Origin: Fusarium oxysporum f. sp. lycopersici 4287
Taxonomy: Eukaryota > Ascomycota > Sordariomycetes > Hypocreales > Nectriaceae
DNA: 64,000 nt
Assembly (NCBI RefSeq): GCF_000149955.1
Contig: NC_030987.1
Location: 182,809-246,808, forward strand
Reading direction: 5' to 3'
The notes under the pieces are model-generated. The model had not been told where the DNA came from. It saw nothing but the letters and a program-made list of their open reading frames with translations, and searched no databases. Shown in pieces: positions 1-11,459 of the stretch (position 1 is its first letter; each line of letters opens with the position of its first letter). The translations under genes and the position numbers were made by a program.

Positions 1-289
1 CGAATCAGCTTTGTAGCATCATCTGGAACACAACCTCATAAGCTTATCGCAGCTATTTTTGTATAATAAAAAAGTAAGACAAGCAAAACTGTTCTGCATA
101 CACCTGTGGTGGTTCAAGATCAAAATAGCATATATTCTCTTGTCTCGTATTGGCCGGTAGCGGTCGATCAACAACAGCAAACCATGACCGCCGACTGCTA
201 TTTACTTTCTAACTATGTACATACGAAATACTTCTCTGGATGGTGAAAGCATCTTCTTGATGCCTCACTTTTCTCAAGCTGCCAAGAGT

Positions 290-1535
290 CTAGATAGTAC
301 CAAAGCCAGCGCTGGACGAGAGACCGGTAATACTGGAGTAAGCGGCAGCAGAAGCAACATTCTTGCCACTGAAGTTGGTCAGGAAATCGGTGTCGCTGCC
401 TGAAAGTGTGCCAGAGCTTCCAAAGCCGATGACTTGGCATACATGGCCGAGGTAAGATGAGCAGACGGCGTTGGCAGCGGTGCTAGGGCTCGAGAAGAGC
501 TTACCAGCGAAGCTTGATGCCTCGAGTGGTGTAGCTACATTCTGGAAGATGTTGCCTTCAGCGACGACCTGGCCGCCAGCACCGATTTCGAAGGCGTGTC
601 CGGCGTTATCGTACCAGTAGTTGTTGACGGCGTGGAGAAGGGTGTTTCCGCCGACCTTGGGGGCACGACCAGAGGTCTTATAAATGTAGTTGTTCTTGAA
701 AGTAACGGTCTATTCAAATTAGCATCTTATTAGACGGGAGAAAGGGAACGGTACGTACATCAGCAGAGCCTGTAAAATAAAGGCCCCAGTAGTGGTAGCC
801 GTTGCATGTGGCAGACCAAGATGTAGCACCATCGAGCTTGTGGTTTGAGATAGTCACTCGGTTGCTTGGATTATTGCCGAGAACAATGTGTTGCCGGCCG
901 ATAAGGGACGTAGTAACATGGTCAATCCAAACAAGATCCGTGTTATCAAGGGCAATAGCATCACCGCCCCAGACGTACTGAGGGTTAAGGTTTGTGATTT
1001 GAATGTTCTGGATGATGACATTCTTCGCACCCTTTGCAATATAAAGGCCCTTGCCCTTGATGATGCCCTTGCTTCCTACACCAACGAGACTTTTATTCGA
1101 CCCAACGAGAATGGGGTTCAATGCAGCATTGTCATACTTGACGCTGACCTGTGATAAGTTTGAGAGGTTAAAAAGGCTTCAGACCCAACAGAAAAATAAC
1201 TTGGCACTGACCTTAGGCGCGTTAGGCTGGTAATTGGTGCACCAGTCGTCTTTATTAATGGCAAGCTGGCAGGCTGAAGCTGTGCCATATGGAGCGCAGC
1301 CAGTCGCGGTGGTCGTGCCTTCAGTTCCGGTGAAGTCAAAGGTTCGGTCCAAAATGATAACTCGGGCGGAGGAGTCGCCGAGATAAGACACGAGCTGGGC
1401 AGTTGTCGTAGGGGTAACAGCAGCGGCTGAGCCGCCACCTGTGACGCCTTTGGCAAAGCCTTCGGCGGCGCCAGTGACGCCAGCAGCTCGAACAAAGGCC
1501 GCAAGGGCGGGTGCGAAAAGTATTTCAAGTCTCAT
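290..1535 (-). CDS. Secreted pectin lyase (polysaccharide lyase family 1)
   Basis: Predicted to cleave methylated pectin of plant cell walls by beta-elimination, outside the cell. I read three exons (1212-1535, 759-1148, 290-709), all joined in phase 0, giving about 377 residues, the usual size for fungal pectin lyases. The N-terminus ([14 protein letters not shown]) looks like a signal peptide. The parallel beta-helix core carries [24 protein letters not shown] and, after the second intron, [20 protein letters not shown]. These match fungal pectin lyases better than calcium-dependent pectate lyases. The start was chosen because it opens directly onto the signal peptide. Its neighbour, a GH5 glucanase on the same strand, also acts on plant or fungal walls. 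Pectate lyase activity cannot be fully excluded from sequence alone. Confidence 0.88.
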
Positions 1536-2695
1536 GGTGTGATGAAGAATGAAGCAATGAACTGGTTGAGAAATGATAGCCAAATATTCATATTGATCTG
1601 GATATTCATTAGCTTTTATATAAACCATCTGACATGGATGGCGGATCACGGCATGTGGCTTACAACCACTACCGGACTAAAACCACTAAGCTTGTTGGCA
1701 TGTAGATAGTTCCATAATCGTGGTTCAGACCCTCCGCTGCTAGCTTCGGCGTAATACCTCGAGCAAGGCTAGATCGGAACATGCCAGCTCCGCATTTCCA
1801 TTCTCGAACACTTCTATCCGTCAGACTATATACAGCAGATTGTCGAGGAGTGAGCTAGATGACAAGCTTACAATGTTAGACTGGAGTTGCTAAGTTAGTG
1901 TATTCGGTTATTGGTGCATAATTAGTTAGACATCTCCGAGCCAGTTAAGGACCACTTAACCTGTCAACGGGACTAAGGAAAAGGCGAGAGCATCTAGACT
2001 TAAATGCAGCTTTATCTAAAGTTCAATAGTTTATTAACTATTTACAAAAGTCGGTCTTCTTTTCAGCTGGCGATATATTGATATTTCAGTGCATATTCGA
2101 ATGACATCCAACTCTTTCTCGAATCTGACTTCTTCAGACGTGTTCACGAAGCCTCTACTAACTCCGACATTGAGTATCGGATAAGTCCCTTACGCTAGTT
2201 ATAACGGCACACATATCCGACACATCCCACTTCCCGTGGTCATAAGACATTGTGCTAATATTTCCACCACTGGACGGTTGATAAGTTGCAGGTTGCACCA
2301 TGTAACCCTTTTTCCACGTCACGTAATTTTAAAGCTGACCTCCACGTTTCTTATTCCCGTCTATTACCGACCAACCGATTTAGATGAAACACTCAGATGG
2401 ATTCTCATATCCGAGGCTTTAATCTAAAATTACAGATAACAGACTGGCCCAAGGATCACAGTTCAATAAAGCCCTGCCTCAGTAGGGTGGAAACGAGCTG
2501 AGCCAGCGCATGGAGAGTAGGGTAAAAAGCAATAGGGGAACGTAGACACAAGTATATCAAGGGATATCGAGGAGAAATTAATAGGGATACTATAAGAACA
2601 CGAGTGAATGACTCATTACGATATAATTGAATTATTGAAAGAAAATATAAGGGAAAGTGAGTAAGTAAAATTTCTTGCAATTAATATTAGAATCC
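1536..2695. other. Intergenic region between pectin lyase and GH5 genes
   Basis: About 1.16 kb lying upstream of the pectin lyase and downstream of the glucanase. It should hold the pectin lyase promoter. I see no convincing coding sequence; the short open frames here have no recognisable motifs. The part nearest the glucanase stop is A/T-rich. Confidence 0.5.
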
Positions 2696-4009
2696 TTAGC
2701 AATAACTCTTGGTTGTGGCTTTAGTAATCACTCCAGCCCTGACCAAGTCAACATAACTCCAGTAATCCCTCTGGATACCTTGTCCATCCACAGGCGTAGT
2801 GGAGTAAGACACAGCTGTCCAAAAAGCGCCACCAGCGACATACTTCTGCCAGGCATAGCGCTGAGTATCAAAGATCGTCTTGCGATTAGGTACCGATAGT
2901 GTGTTGTTGTACATAGTCTGCAAGGACCATTCACCGACAAACACGGGGAACTTGGTCTCCTCAGCGAGATACTTTGCTTGTCCGCACACAGCAGGCGCCA
3001 CATACTGAGAATAGGTCCCCGACGCGGCAAAGTAATATACGTGCGAGTCGATGACGAGGTTGCGCTTCTTGTCGAACAGTGGAGACCAGAAGGCCGCGCC
3101 CTTGAAGTTATCTTGGAGCATGACTGGGATGCGCTTGTCAACGGCTTCGACGCGCTGGAAAACACCGTTCATGTATGTGAGAATCCAGTTGGTCGCTTTG
3201 TCGGAGAGACCGGCTGCCGATCCAAAACCAGCCAAGTTATCACTCGCTTCGTTTAGAGGGGCGATCGTGAAGGCGTTCTTGTGGCCGCTTGCTTTAACGA
3301 AGTCGAGGACCTTGTCAACAGCCTTGAAGCTCCAAGCCAGATTGGTAGAATTATAGAACCAGCCATCATGCCCGAAAGCTTCGCCAATGTCGAGGTTGTT
3401 GATGCCACCAGGTAAAGAGTGAAGGCCGATGATGATATGCATGTTGTACCGTTCAATGGCATATTGAGTAATCCTGCGTAGATGTTCCTGCTGTTTGCCA
3501 TGATAGAAAGCAGATCCAGGGACCTTGACCCAGGCGGCATAGGTGGTAGTGATGCGAAGGGTATTGACCCCGACCTTGGCAAGTGTATCAATGGTGGAAG
3601 TATTCAGAAAAGATTCGTAGCGCTTCTCCAAGATTGGACCACATTGCTTTCCGAGAGCCTGGCACAAGCCCCATTCATCGATTGTAGCAGCGGCCTTGGT
3701 GCCGAGAGAACTCCACCAGACGGGGTCGTGGGTCTTTTCCTTTGCAAGCCAGGCGCCCAGATTGACACCATTGGCCTTGAAAGTCTTCCAATTGATGAAT
3801 TTACCACTTTCGCATCCCTTGGGGAAGTTAAGCGCGTGCTCATATCGTTGATTGTGGGGTTTGACATGAGGAATGCTGAAGGGACACTGCTTCTGATACT
3901 TGGCAACCTTGCCATGTTGAGCGGCAGTTGTTACAGAGTAGTCAGGCTGTGGCGCCGCGATAGCGGTTGAAAACAGCAGAGCTGTAGAGAAAAGAGAGGA
4001 AAGATGCAT
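2696..4009 (-). CDS. Secreted GH5 exo-beta-1,3-glucanase-like glycoside hydrolase
   Basis: A single uninterrupted frame of 437 residues. It starts with a signal peptide (MHLSSLFSTALLFSTAIAA) and is predicted to be secreted. The glycoside hydrolase family 5 fold is indicated by VNLGAWLAKEK near residue 85, the acid/base region PLNEASDN, where the Glu after Asn is the expected proton donor, and FVGEWSLQT, where Glu is the expected nucleophile. This layout fits the glucan 1,3-beta-glucosidase subgroup, which trims beta-glucans in fungal walls or plant callose. Exact linkage preference (1,3 versus 1,6) cannot be decided by reading. It sits tail-to-head behind the pectin lyase on the same strand. 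Confidence 0.85.
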   Translation of the reverse strand: MHLSSLFSTALLFSTAIAAPQPDYSVTTAAQHGKVAKYQKQCPFSIPHVKPHNQRYEHALNFPKGCESGKFINWKTFKANGVNLGAWLAKEKTHDPVWWSSLGTKAAATIDEWGLCQALGKQCGPILEKRYESFLNTSTIDTLAKVGVNTLRITTTYAAWVKVPGSAFYHGKQQEHLRRITQYAIERYNMHIIIGLHSLPGGINNLDIGEAFGHDGWFYNSTNLAWSFKAVDKVLDFVKASGHKNAFTIAPLNEASDNLAGFGSAAGLSDKATNWILTYMNGVFQRVEAVDKRIPVMLQDNFKGAAFWSPLFDKKRNLVIDSHVYYFAASGTYSQYVAPAVCGQAKYLAEETKFPVFVGEWSLQTMYNNTLSVPNRKTIFDTQRYAWQKYVAGGAFWTAVSYSTTPVDGQGIQRDYWSYVDLVRAGVITKATTKSYC

Positions 4010-4880
4010 GGCGACGGAGGGTAGCTTGTTGATATGTTGCTGTTGCTCGAGACCCGACTAACTGGTTTTCGGCGAGAGGATATCAGCTGTATTTCGCCAT
4101 TCTTATATCTAATGACTTACAGATAGAGACCTCAGTTATCGATCAGTGTTCCCGGAAAATCCGAAATGAGATAAATTGCTATCCACACAAGAGTAGAGGC
4201 AAGTTCAACGGTCAACTTGACTAATATCGGGAGGTATCCACAATTTGCCGTTTTTAACGAGCAGACCGGGACCAGCGTCAATAGTCTCAGCAATAGTTCA
4301 CAGCTAGTCGTATTTCACTAAACAAGCAGATAAAAAAGTCTTCAACAGCATCTATTAATACATAATTACAGTATTGCAATTGGCCCGGATTTTCCGGTTG
4401 AGCCCATATCTTCAGTAATCGATCAAAGCATATCGCCATCCAGTCCTCGTGAAGCGATTAGTGTTTTTTTTTTACCGAGAGGCTGGTTCGCCACTGAATA
4501 TCCATGACGCAGCTGTCGAATGGTGCATCGCGGATACACGCGATTCAACAGCATGCTTTTCTGACTTCATTGTGCTTTTGATCTAACTGGAGTACATTTT
4601 AGCAAGGGACTTCAAGGTTAAAGCACCTAAGTTGAGGTGATTCTAAAAGACTGTTAAGTATTAATCTGCTATTAATTGATAATGAAGGCTAATCTTCAGC
4701 ACTCAGACTTAGATATAATAAGGCTACTTTTCTCTTTCTTCTTTACAAATATGAATGTATATGTGTGTTGGGGGTAAGTGACAGCTTAGCTGTTTAATCT
4801 CGGTTATAAAGCTTGAGCAGAAAATAAATCCTAACACAGACATAACATTGTTATAGAATAAAATATATCAGCCGGCAACC
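4010..4880. other. Intergenic region upstream of the GH5 gene
   Basis: About 870 bases holding the glucanase promoter and the 3' flank of the amidohydrolase. Part of it is A/T-rich with a run of nine T near 4464. No gene recognised. Confidence 0.5.
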
Positions 4881-6478
4881 CTACTTGTAAGACTCTCTCT
4901 TAGGTGGCCAGATCATTTGACCCGTGGGTGACTTGACAAGCATTCCACCCTTCCAAACGTACTTAATATTTTTCTCGCTATCAAACAGATGGATGTTCTC
5001 TAGAGGATCCTCGTCAAGTGCAATGAGATCAGCATCCCATCCAACACGCACCAGGCCTTTCTGGGGTGTCAAGCGTCCCAGCGTCTCGGCCGAGTTGATA
5101 GTTCCAGCATCGATGGCCTGGAGAGGCGTGAGGCCAGCCTTGACGGCTAATGCAACTTCATGGCCGTTCTGACCATGGACAGTTAGGGATGTTGGGTCTG
5201 AACCGGCGATGTCAGTGCCAAGAGCAATCTTGACTCCGTGACGCACAGCTGTCCTGTAAGCCTCGAGATGAACCTTGGCGATTCCGACCATCTTTTCAGC
5301 TGTTTCGGGATTGAGGGAGTCGAGTTGCTTCAAGTTTGCCTCAAGGGCGTATCTCGTGCTGATAAAGGTGGTGTTATGCTTGACCATCAACTCGGCAGCT
5401 TCGTCGTCTAGGTAACTCCCATGTTCAATAGTGTGAGCGCCTGCTTTGACGGCTGCCATAATGCCTGCTTTTCCGTGCGCGTGAGCCGCAACAGCACGGT
5501 TATGTAGGGATGCCTCCTCTATCATAACAGCAAGCTCAGCATCCGAGTATTGCCTACAATGTGGATCGTCCGTTCGGCTCAAGACACCACCAGTGGTGAC
5601 AATCTTGATGCAGCTTGCTCCCCTTCGGATTTGCTGGCGAACAGCGCGGCGGCATTCATCTACTCCATCGGCAATGGCAAGTATAGAAACTCCTGGCCAA
5701 AAGTCCTGAGTTCCGCCGCCACCTCCTCCCTGACGGGAGTAGACGTAGTCGGCGGGTAAGGTACAGGCATCACAGCTACCTGAAGTGATACCGATAGCAG
5801 CACCAGCGCCAAAAATGTTGGGCCCGAGAATGAGGCCTTTTTCTACCAGGGGAGCGACCTCTGTCGCATACGAGCCGACGTCTCGCACCGAGGTGAAGCC
5901 TGCCATGAGGGTCTCGTGCATATCCCTATTAATCATTACGGCGGTCCTAGAAACCAACAAAATAGAACCACACGTCCTATTCTATTATTCCATGCTAATG
6001 TATTCGAGCATAGGCCTGCCCAGAGACCTGGCATCAGGTAGCCTACTTGGACCCGAGGCGCAGATTCAAGCACCTTTGGCAGCTGCGTCTGAGGTCCAAC
6101 GTAGGTTATCTTACCAGTGTCGACACACACACCCACAGCTACATTGTGGAGAGGCTCAGAACGTCCGGGGATAAGGCGCTTGGCGAAGATGCAGACTTGA
6201 GATAGCTTATCGTCCATAGTCAGGCCAGCAACGTTTGGGGGCATAATATGCGAATGCTGGGATACTGGGCTTGAATGTGGGGTATCGACTGAGGTCCAGT
6301 CCTCAGCAGTGGTGTACAATGGTGAGGAGGTGCTGTATGGCGTAGAGTGGTAGTGATATGCAGACGATGGACGTTTGCCATGTTCCGGCTCAGGAGTCTT
6401 GTAAGCAAGATGAGGCTGCATGGTGTTGCTGCTGCTGTTATTATTGTTGTTGCTGTTGTCTTTTAAGGAAACGATCAT
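4881..6478 (-). pseudogene. Amidohydrolase-superfamily protein lacking the HxH motif; probably inactive
   Basis: The downstream part (4881 to about 5960) is a clear metal-dependent amidohydrolase of the imidazolonepropionase/Xaa-Pro dipeptidase-like group. It has ETLMAGFTSVRDVG, the candidate carboxylated Lys in CIKIVTTGG, metal His residues in AAHAHG and TIEHGSY, and the Asp in ALGTDIAG. The upstream part (about 6020-6478) encodes an unusual Ser/Asn-rich N-terminus and the beta-sandwich strand ending in GYLMPGLW. In this family GLW is normally followed at once by the metal-binding DCHxH motif. Here the next codons read AGLCSNTLAW, and no frame between 5936 and 6060 encodes DCHxH. An intron is needed to join the halves, but I found no clean donor that keeps the motif. 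The gene is therefore either broken or encodes a non-catalytic relative. Confidence 0.65.
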
Positions 6479-6560
6479 TGTAGGGTTATGTATCTAGATT
6501 CAACTAAACAGTGAACAAATAACTTGTTAAGTAGTTGATGGAAGCTTATCGTAATCAAGA

Positions 6561-6854
6561 GCGTGTTTGCTTGTAGGATACTAAAGGTTGAACTAAGCGA
6601 CCATCAATTGTTTGCCTCCGGTTCCCTTGTACTATTACCGCACCGTAGAATAGTTATCTGCATTGAATTGCGGTCTCGTTGATCCGATTAGGCAGTTTAT
6701 CCTCCGAGATACTCAAGGCGCTTGTTTGTAGGATATTATAGGTTGAACCAATCAATCATTACAGTAAATGTCTGCATCCTTCGTACTGTACAGTAGGAAG
6801 TCTAACTAACCCTCAAGTGGAGTTGCGGTCCCATTGACCCGATCAGGCAATTAG
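6561..6854. repeat. Two imperfect direct repeats of about 140 bp in the amidohydrolase upstream region
   Basis: Copy 1 spans about 6561-6699 and copy 2 about 6718-6854. Both open with a TTGTAGGATA-TAGGTTGAAC-like block. Both close with a block containing TTGCGGTC, then GTTGATCCGATTAGGCA in copy 1 and ATTGACCCGATCAGGCA in copy 2. They are diverged copies of one segment, placed between the amidohydrolase start (6478) and the aminotransferase stop (6967). Confidence 0.6.
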
Positions 6855-6966
6855 ATCCACCCACCTATCCACCCATCCAATCCATCGAGACACTAAACCT
6901 AGCCACCAAATCCACTCCAGATTAGCCATGCAGTGCAGCTACTGTAGGGTATTTTCCTGGCTCTGC

Positions 6967-8411
6967 CTACTGCCCTGTACTTAATGTATCCAAAGCCTGT
7001 CCAATACGTTGGATTGCCAATTCGACGACTGTTGAATCTTGCGAATAAACAAGGCGGAAACGTCCAGGACGATCGCATCCGGCAAACTGCCCAGCGAAAA
7101 CTGTTAGCAATTGCCCAAGATTTAGCTTTCCAAAATTATAATTCTGACCTGTCCTGGATTCAAAAACACTCCTTTATCAATTAACATTCGACAGAGTTGC
7201 ATCTCAGGGCTCCCCATCTTTCCTGCCTCGAAGTTGTGAACCCAGCGGCTGAGGTCAATAAAGACAAACAAACCCGCATCAGCTCGCTGAAATGGAATTT
7301 TGTACTTATTCAGAGCCGTGGTCGTTCTTCGATATGCCTCCGTAAGCCTTGAGCAGTAGTTATCGAGGTAGTCTTGAATCACATCTAACTGCTGTAAGAA
7401 GCGCGTGACAAACTTGTCCGATGCCACGGTGAGCCAAGTGAACCATCTGTACACAAAGAAGAGGATAAAGTAAGTAAAGAGTCCATATGCGTGCTTCGTT
7501 GTGCGTAGTGGGTGAAGTACTTACGCGGCTTGTGAGGCGGCGGCCTTGATGACTGGGTTTCTGGTGACGAGAAATCCCATTCGAAGACCACCCATGTTGA
7601 AGTCTTTGCTCATGCCATAGAGACAGTGTACATTTTTTTGGCTACTGGTAGATAAGATGCTAGTGAAGGGTGTAATATCGGCGTCGTCGTTGTTGTCTGT
7701 CAGGGTAGACATAGCATAGATCTCATCGACTACGAGATGCATCCTTTTCTCAACGCACCATGAGGCCAGACCCTCGAGCGTCTGGGGGGAATAGCATCGG
7801 CCTTGGGGATTCGTGGGGTTGCAGAGAAAGAGAACGCGACACTCTATTCCTCGATCTTCGAGGGCTGAGCTAGAGGCCATGTCCAAGGCACTAATCAGTT
7901 CGGATAGACCGTTGGAGCCAAAGGGATTGGACAGGTCAAGTGTAGAAACGGGGATGGTGGTGAGCCCAGCTCGTACTGTCATGTTATAGTCAAGCATGAA
8001 GAAATTCGGAGTCAGGTACAAGACACCTTGACCAGGATCACACAAGGTCCACGCTACCATGTCCATGAGTGATGTCACGCCGTTAGCTGCTAAGATATGC
8101 TCGGCACGGATAGGCTCACAGGGGGTGAAGAAGCGGTTAAAGTAGCCAGCAGCAGCCTCGAGAAGATCCTGAGACCCAGTAAGCGGACCATATGACAAGC
8201 ACTCAGACATGGACAATGGCTCTTTCTCAGCATATGTAGCCATCCAATCTGTCATGAGTGAATTAAGAGCCCCGGAAAGATTAATCATGCCGTTTGGGCG
8301 CAAGACGGGGTGATATTGAGGCTTGAGTTTAACCTCCTCCATCAGTGTCCCTACTGGGTCTTGGTGAAGAGCGGCCCGAGCTCGAGATGAAGGCATCAAT
8401 TCGGTTGACAT
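6967..8411 (-). CDS. ACC-synthase-like class I/II aminotransferase
   Basis: Pyridoxal-phosphate enzyme of fold type I, closest in look to fungal 1-aminocyclopropane-1-carboxylate synthase-like proteins. Three exons: 7525-8411, 7149-7446 and 6967-7086, giving about 434 residues. Visible landmarks are SYGPLTGSQDL, ANGVTSLMDM, the cofactor Asn region LCNPTNPQGR, the Asp in VVDEIYA, the Schiff-base Lys in GMSKDFNMGG, and the phosphate-binding Arg in GRFRLVYSQ near the end. The last acceptor was placed at 7087/7088 because it restores FAGCDRPGRFRLVY in frame. The substrate is unknown; true ethylene-precursor synthesis is only one possibility. A Zn2Cys6 regulator is transcribed divergently from a 445-base shared promoter region. 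Confidence 0.83.
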
Positions 8412-8856
8412 GGCTCTAGAGTCTAGAAGGAGAAATATAACGCGATAAATTAGGATAGGTAGACAAACTCCCGAGTTCAGGATGTTCCTTATGTTTATCG
8501 AAAACCTGCCCAGAGTGCCAGGTATTTATTCTTGTGTTGGCTGCACTAAAGTTGTATTCATCGTAGTACTGTGCGGATAATTTTCAGGCTTATCTGTTCC
8601 GCGATGGCTTGGTGCAGCTTATTATTTAGCGAGTGACCCCAATACGATAACACAGCCAATAACCACTGAGCGAATCAGATCTTTCTGAACTGACTAGTGA
8701 GCCTAGCCCAATGCTAACAGGGTCTGAATTTATTTGCGAGGAGACAGCGGGGGTCTCGGTTAAAAGATGAGCTGAGCTTCTCCTGTCCTCGCACTTGCCC
8801 CGCATTCATCATTCAATTAATTGTTCATAACATTGATCGATTTATAATTCTTGAAC
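8412..8856. promoter_or_regulatory. Divergent promoter region, aminotransferase / Zn2Cys6 regulator
   Basis: A 445-base gap separates the two divergent start codons. It presumably holds both promoters. I could not assign a specific regulator site. Confidence 0.4.
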
Positions 8857-11354
8857 ATGGTCAGGCTGTATTCTCACGCTCCAGCACCCGCACGGGTGAA
8901 TAAGACGGATATCACACGGAGCAGAAATGGATGCGCCCGATGTCGCAGCAAGAGAAGAAAGGTCAGTCAATTGTGAATCCATGTATCTTGCCTTGGTATC
9001 TTTCGTTGCCTTGACATATACAAGCACTGGCTGACTCTGCGGTGACACGGCAGTGTGATGAGAAAAGGCCCCTCTGCAGCCGCTGCGTATCAGCCGGAAC
9101 CGACTGCGAATATACCTCGATGGCCCTTAAATTCCGAGAGGCCACACAATGGGCCGCCGATAAAGTCGACCATCGCATTGCAAGCCTTTCATCTAACGAC
9201 AGGCGTTGTTCAAGACAAGTCCGAAGCTCTCCTCCAAACAGAACGCCTCCTACACATGTACATCTACGTCAAACTTCTCTGGCAGTCGATACGTCGTGTA
9301 ATGAGCAGTCTCAGTCTCACTCTCCGCCTCTACAAACGGCCTCACGTCTGACAGAGCAGCAATGTGATGATACGATCATGGCTGCGACTGGTTCCACGAC
9401 GAACAATAATAGCGGTGCTTGGGAGCATGTCTTGTACAATCAGAGCCTCGAGCTAGGTAATTCGGATGCCAACACCGATTATTTTGACTTCGACATGGGA
9501 ATGGGCCAGTTGGATTGTCCAGACAGTGATTTCATTGACGATCTTGTCGGGATCCAGTTCAACACGGACGATATAAGTATGGCGCAACTTCCATGGGAGC
9601 CCCCAATATCCCAACCTGAACAACCATTGAGAGAACAGCAGATGGAGGATAGTCGAGAAAAGAGAGTTGTCACTGCCACCGCAATTCTACCTCAAGTTCA
9701 ACAAATAACGCCAGGTCTCGCTATAGACCAACATTCAACTCCCTCGCCATCGCCCATGATCAACCAGTGTCAACTACCATCACCAGATGATTCTCAGACC
9801 TGCCATTCGGCTGCCAGTATAGGTTCAGTCCATCTATCCCGGCCAACACAGCCATCGACTATCAAGATCGTACCTGGCGATAGACTCTACCTGGCCCACT
9901 TCAGAATCACTATCGTCAAGGCGTTTCCAGTGCAGCCTACCTATCTATGGAGCTTGGTTCTGAAGTGTAAGCCGCTATACTGCGCCGCACTAGCCCTTGC
10001 AGCAGCGAATCTCGCTAATCTTTATGGGAGGCATTCCAACGACGGCACCTGGATCCCTATGCCTACGCATTTCAACAAAGCAACTGTGTTTCTCGAGCAG
10101 AGTAAGGCCTCGTTGGAATCTAGCTCAGCAGCGTCGCTGCAATTGCAGGCTCGTCTGATTACCATGTTCTTAATGGAATACTATGAACTAGAGTGTGGTT
10201 CCATCAGCAGCGTATGGCAGACGCTGTCCGTTCTCGATAATGCTTTCCTGGCGCAACAGGACATTGTCTTGTCGTTACCTGAATCAGATATTCTCTTCCA
10301 ATGGTGGCTGCATCTTCGATCCTTCGCCACTTGGCCCCGAGTTCCGTATCACGTTTGCGTCGCCGAGCATCCCACAGGATCACTAATTAGGAGCTTGGAG
10401 ACAAGATTCTTGACAGCTTCCCAAATGATCAACATCGTAGGTACAAAAGCCGAACATATATGGTGGAGGATCCTAATTGTTAAATGTTTTGGCAATTCTG
10501 GCGAGACCACACCTCAAGTGCTGAACACGTTCAAAGACTGGTTTGCAATCCTGAAAGGGAACCTCGTTGAGCATGGAGATCAGATTCCTGTAATGTTTAT
10601 GGATGATACCGAAACTCACGACGAGCTCAAGGAGCTCAGAATAACCCTGTTGAGTTGCGTACCCCCTGAGGATTTCCATTCAGAGTTACTGGCGGAGTGT
10701 CAAGGCCAGGACACGGACAGTTCATACGACCTCGAACCTTTGGTCCTTTCTAGTCATGGTCGGGCAATGGAGATGGCTGAATATGCATTTGCGCAGATAC
10801 TGTGCGATTCTGGCCTACTCAGAAGATTATTAGATCCTACAACGAACAACAAGCGACAATTTCCCAAGCAAGAGTCAATGGTCGCCGAAAAGCACCATTC
10901 TTGGGCGAGACTGATAGCGCGTATTGCGCTCGGCCTGGACTTATCCAGATGTGCCAAGGAAAACAACTTTCGGAGAGGCATACTCCATTTTTTGTTTTGC
11001 GCTGGCCTCATGATACCAGGCAGTGTGTCGTATGACCTGATTGAGCACATTGTTAAGGGACTGATGGATACGCATGCTAAATCAGAGGGACCGTTTTATC
11101 CCTTGCACGGTTTCATGCCTTTTATACAGACCATTAGACAAGAGTCGAGAAAAGGGCGCACTATCTTCCTGGCTTGTATGACGCATGATGAGTGGGCGTC
11201 AAAGGACAGCTTATTCTCCACTGCTGCAGGAGCGCACATGATAGCATTTGGCCGTGAAGATAATGGCCAATATTTCGGCGATCTGGTACCTATTGCTGAG
11301 GTGCCAACTCTACAACTTCAAGATTTGGAAGCTGTGGATTGTTTTAATTGCTAA
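8857..11354 (+). CDS. Zn2Cys6 (Gal4-type) transcription factor
   Basis: Nuclear DNA-binding regulator of about 801 residues. Exon 1 (8857-8961) ends in GCARCRSKRRK and exon 2 (9054-11354) continues CDEKRPLCSRCVSAGTDC, so the intron splits the six-cysteine binuclear zinc cluster right after its basic stretch. This is a common intron site in this family. A Gln/Ser/Pro-rich linker follows, then a long helical region from about residue 280 that looks like the fungal transcription factor middle-homology domain (for example PGDRLYLAHF, AALALAAANLANLYG). Its divergent position suggests that it may control the aminotransferase at 6967-8411, as local regulators often do. Confidence 0.88.
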
Positions 11355-11459
11355 GTGACAATGTGGGCATGCAAAGAGTTGTATGAATAGATTGGACTGT
11401 GCCGAGAGCCACTCACTAATACATCATTTCGGCTTTATAATATTTATAAAGTTCCTTGG

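Noticed and set aside
3482..3970. 162-codon plus-strand frame
   Set aside because: Antisense to the intact GH5 gene, with no independent motif.
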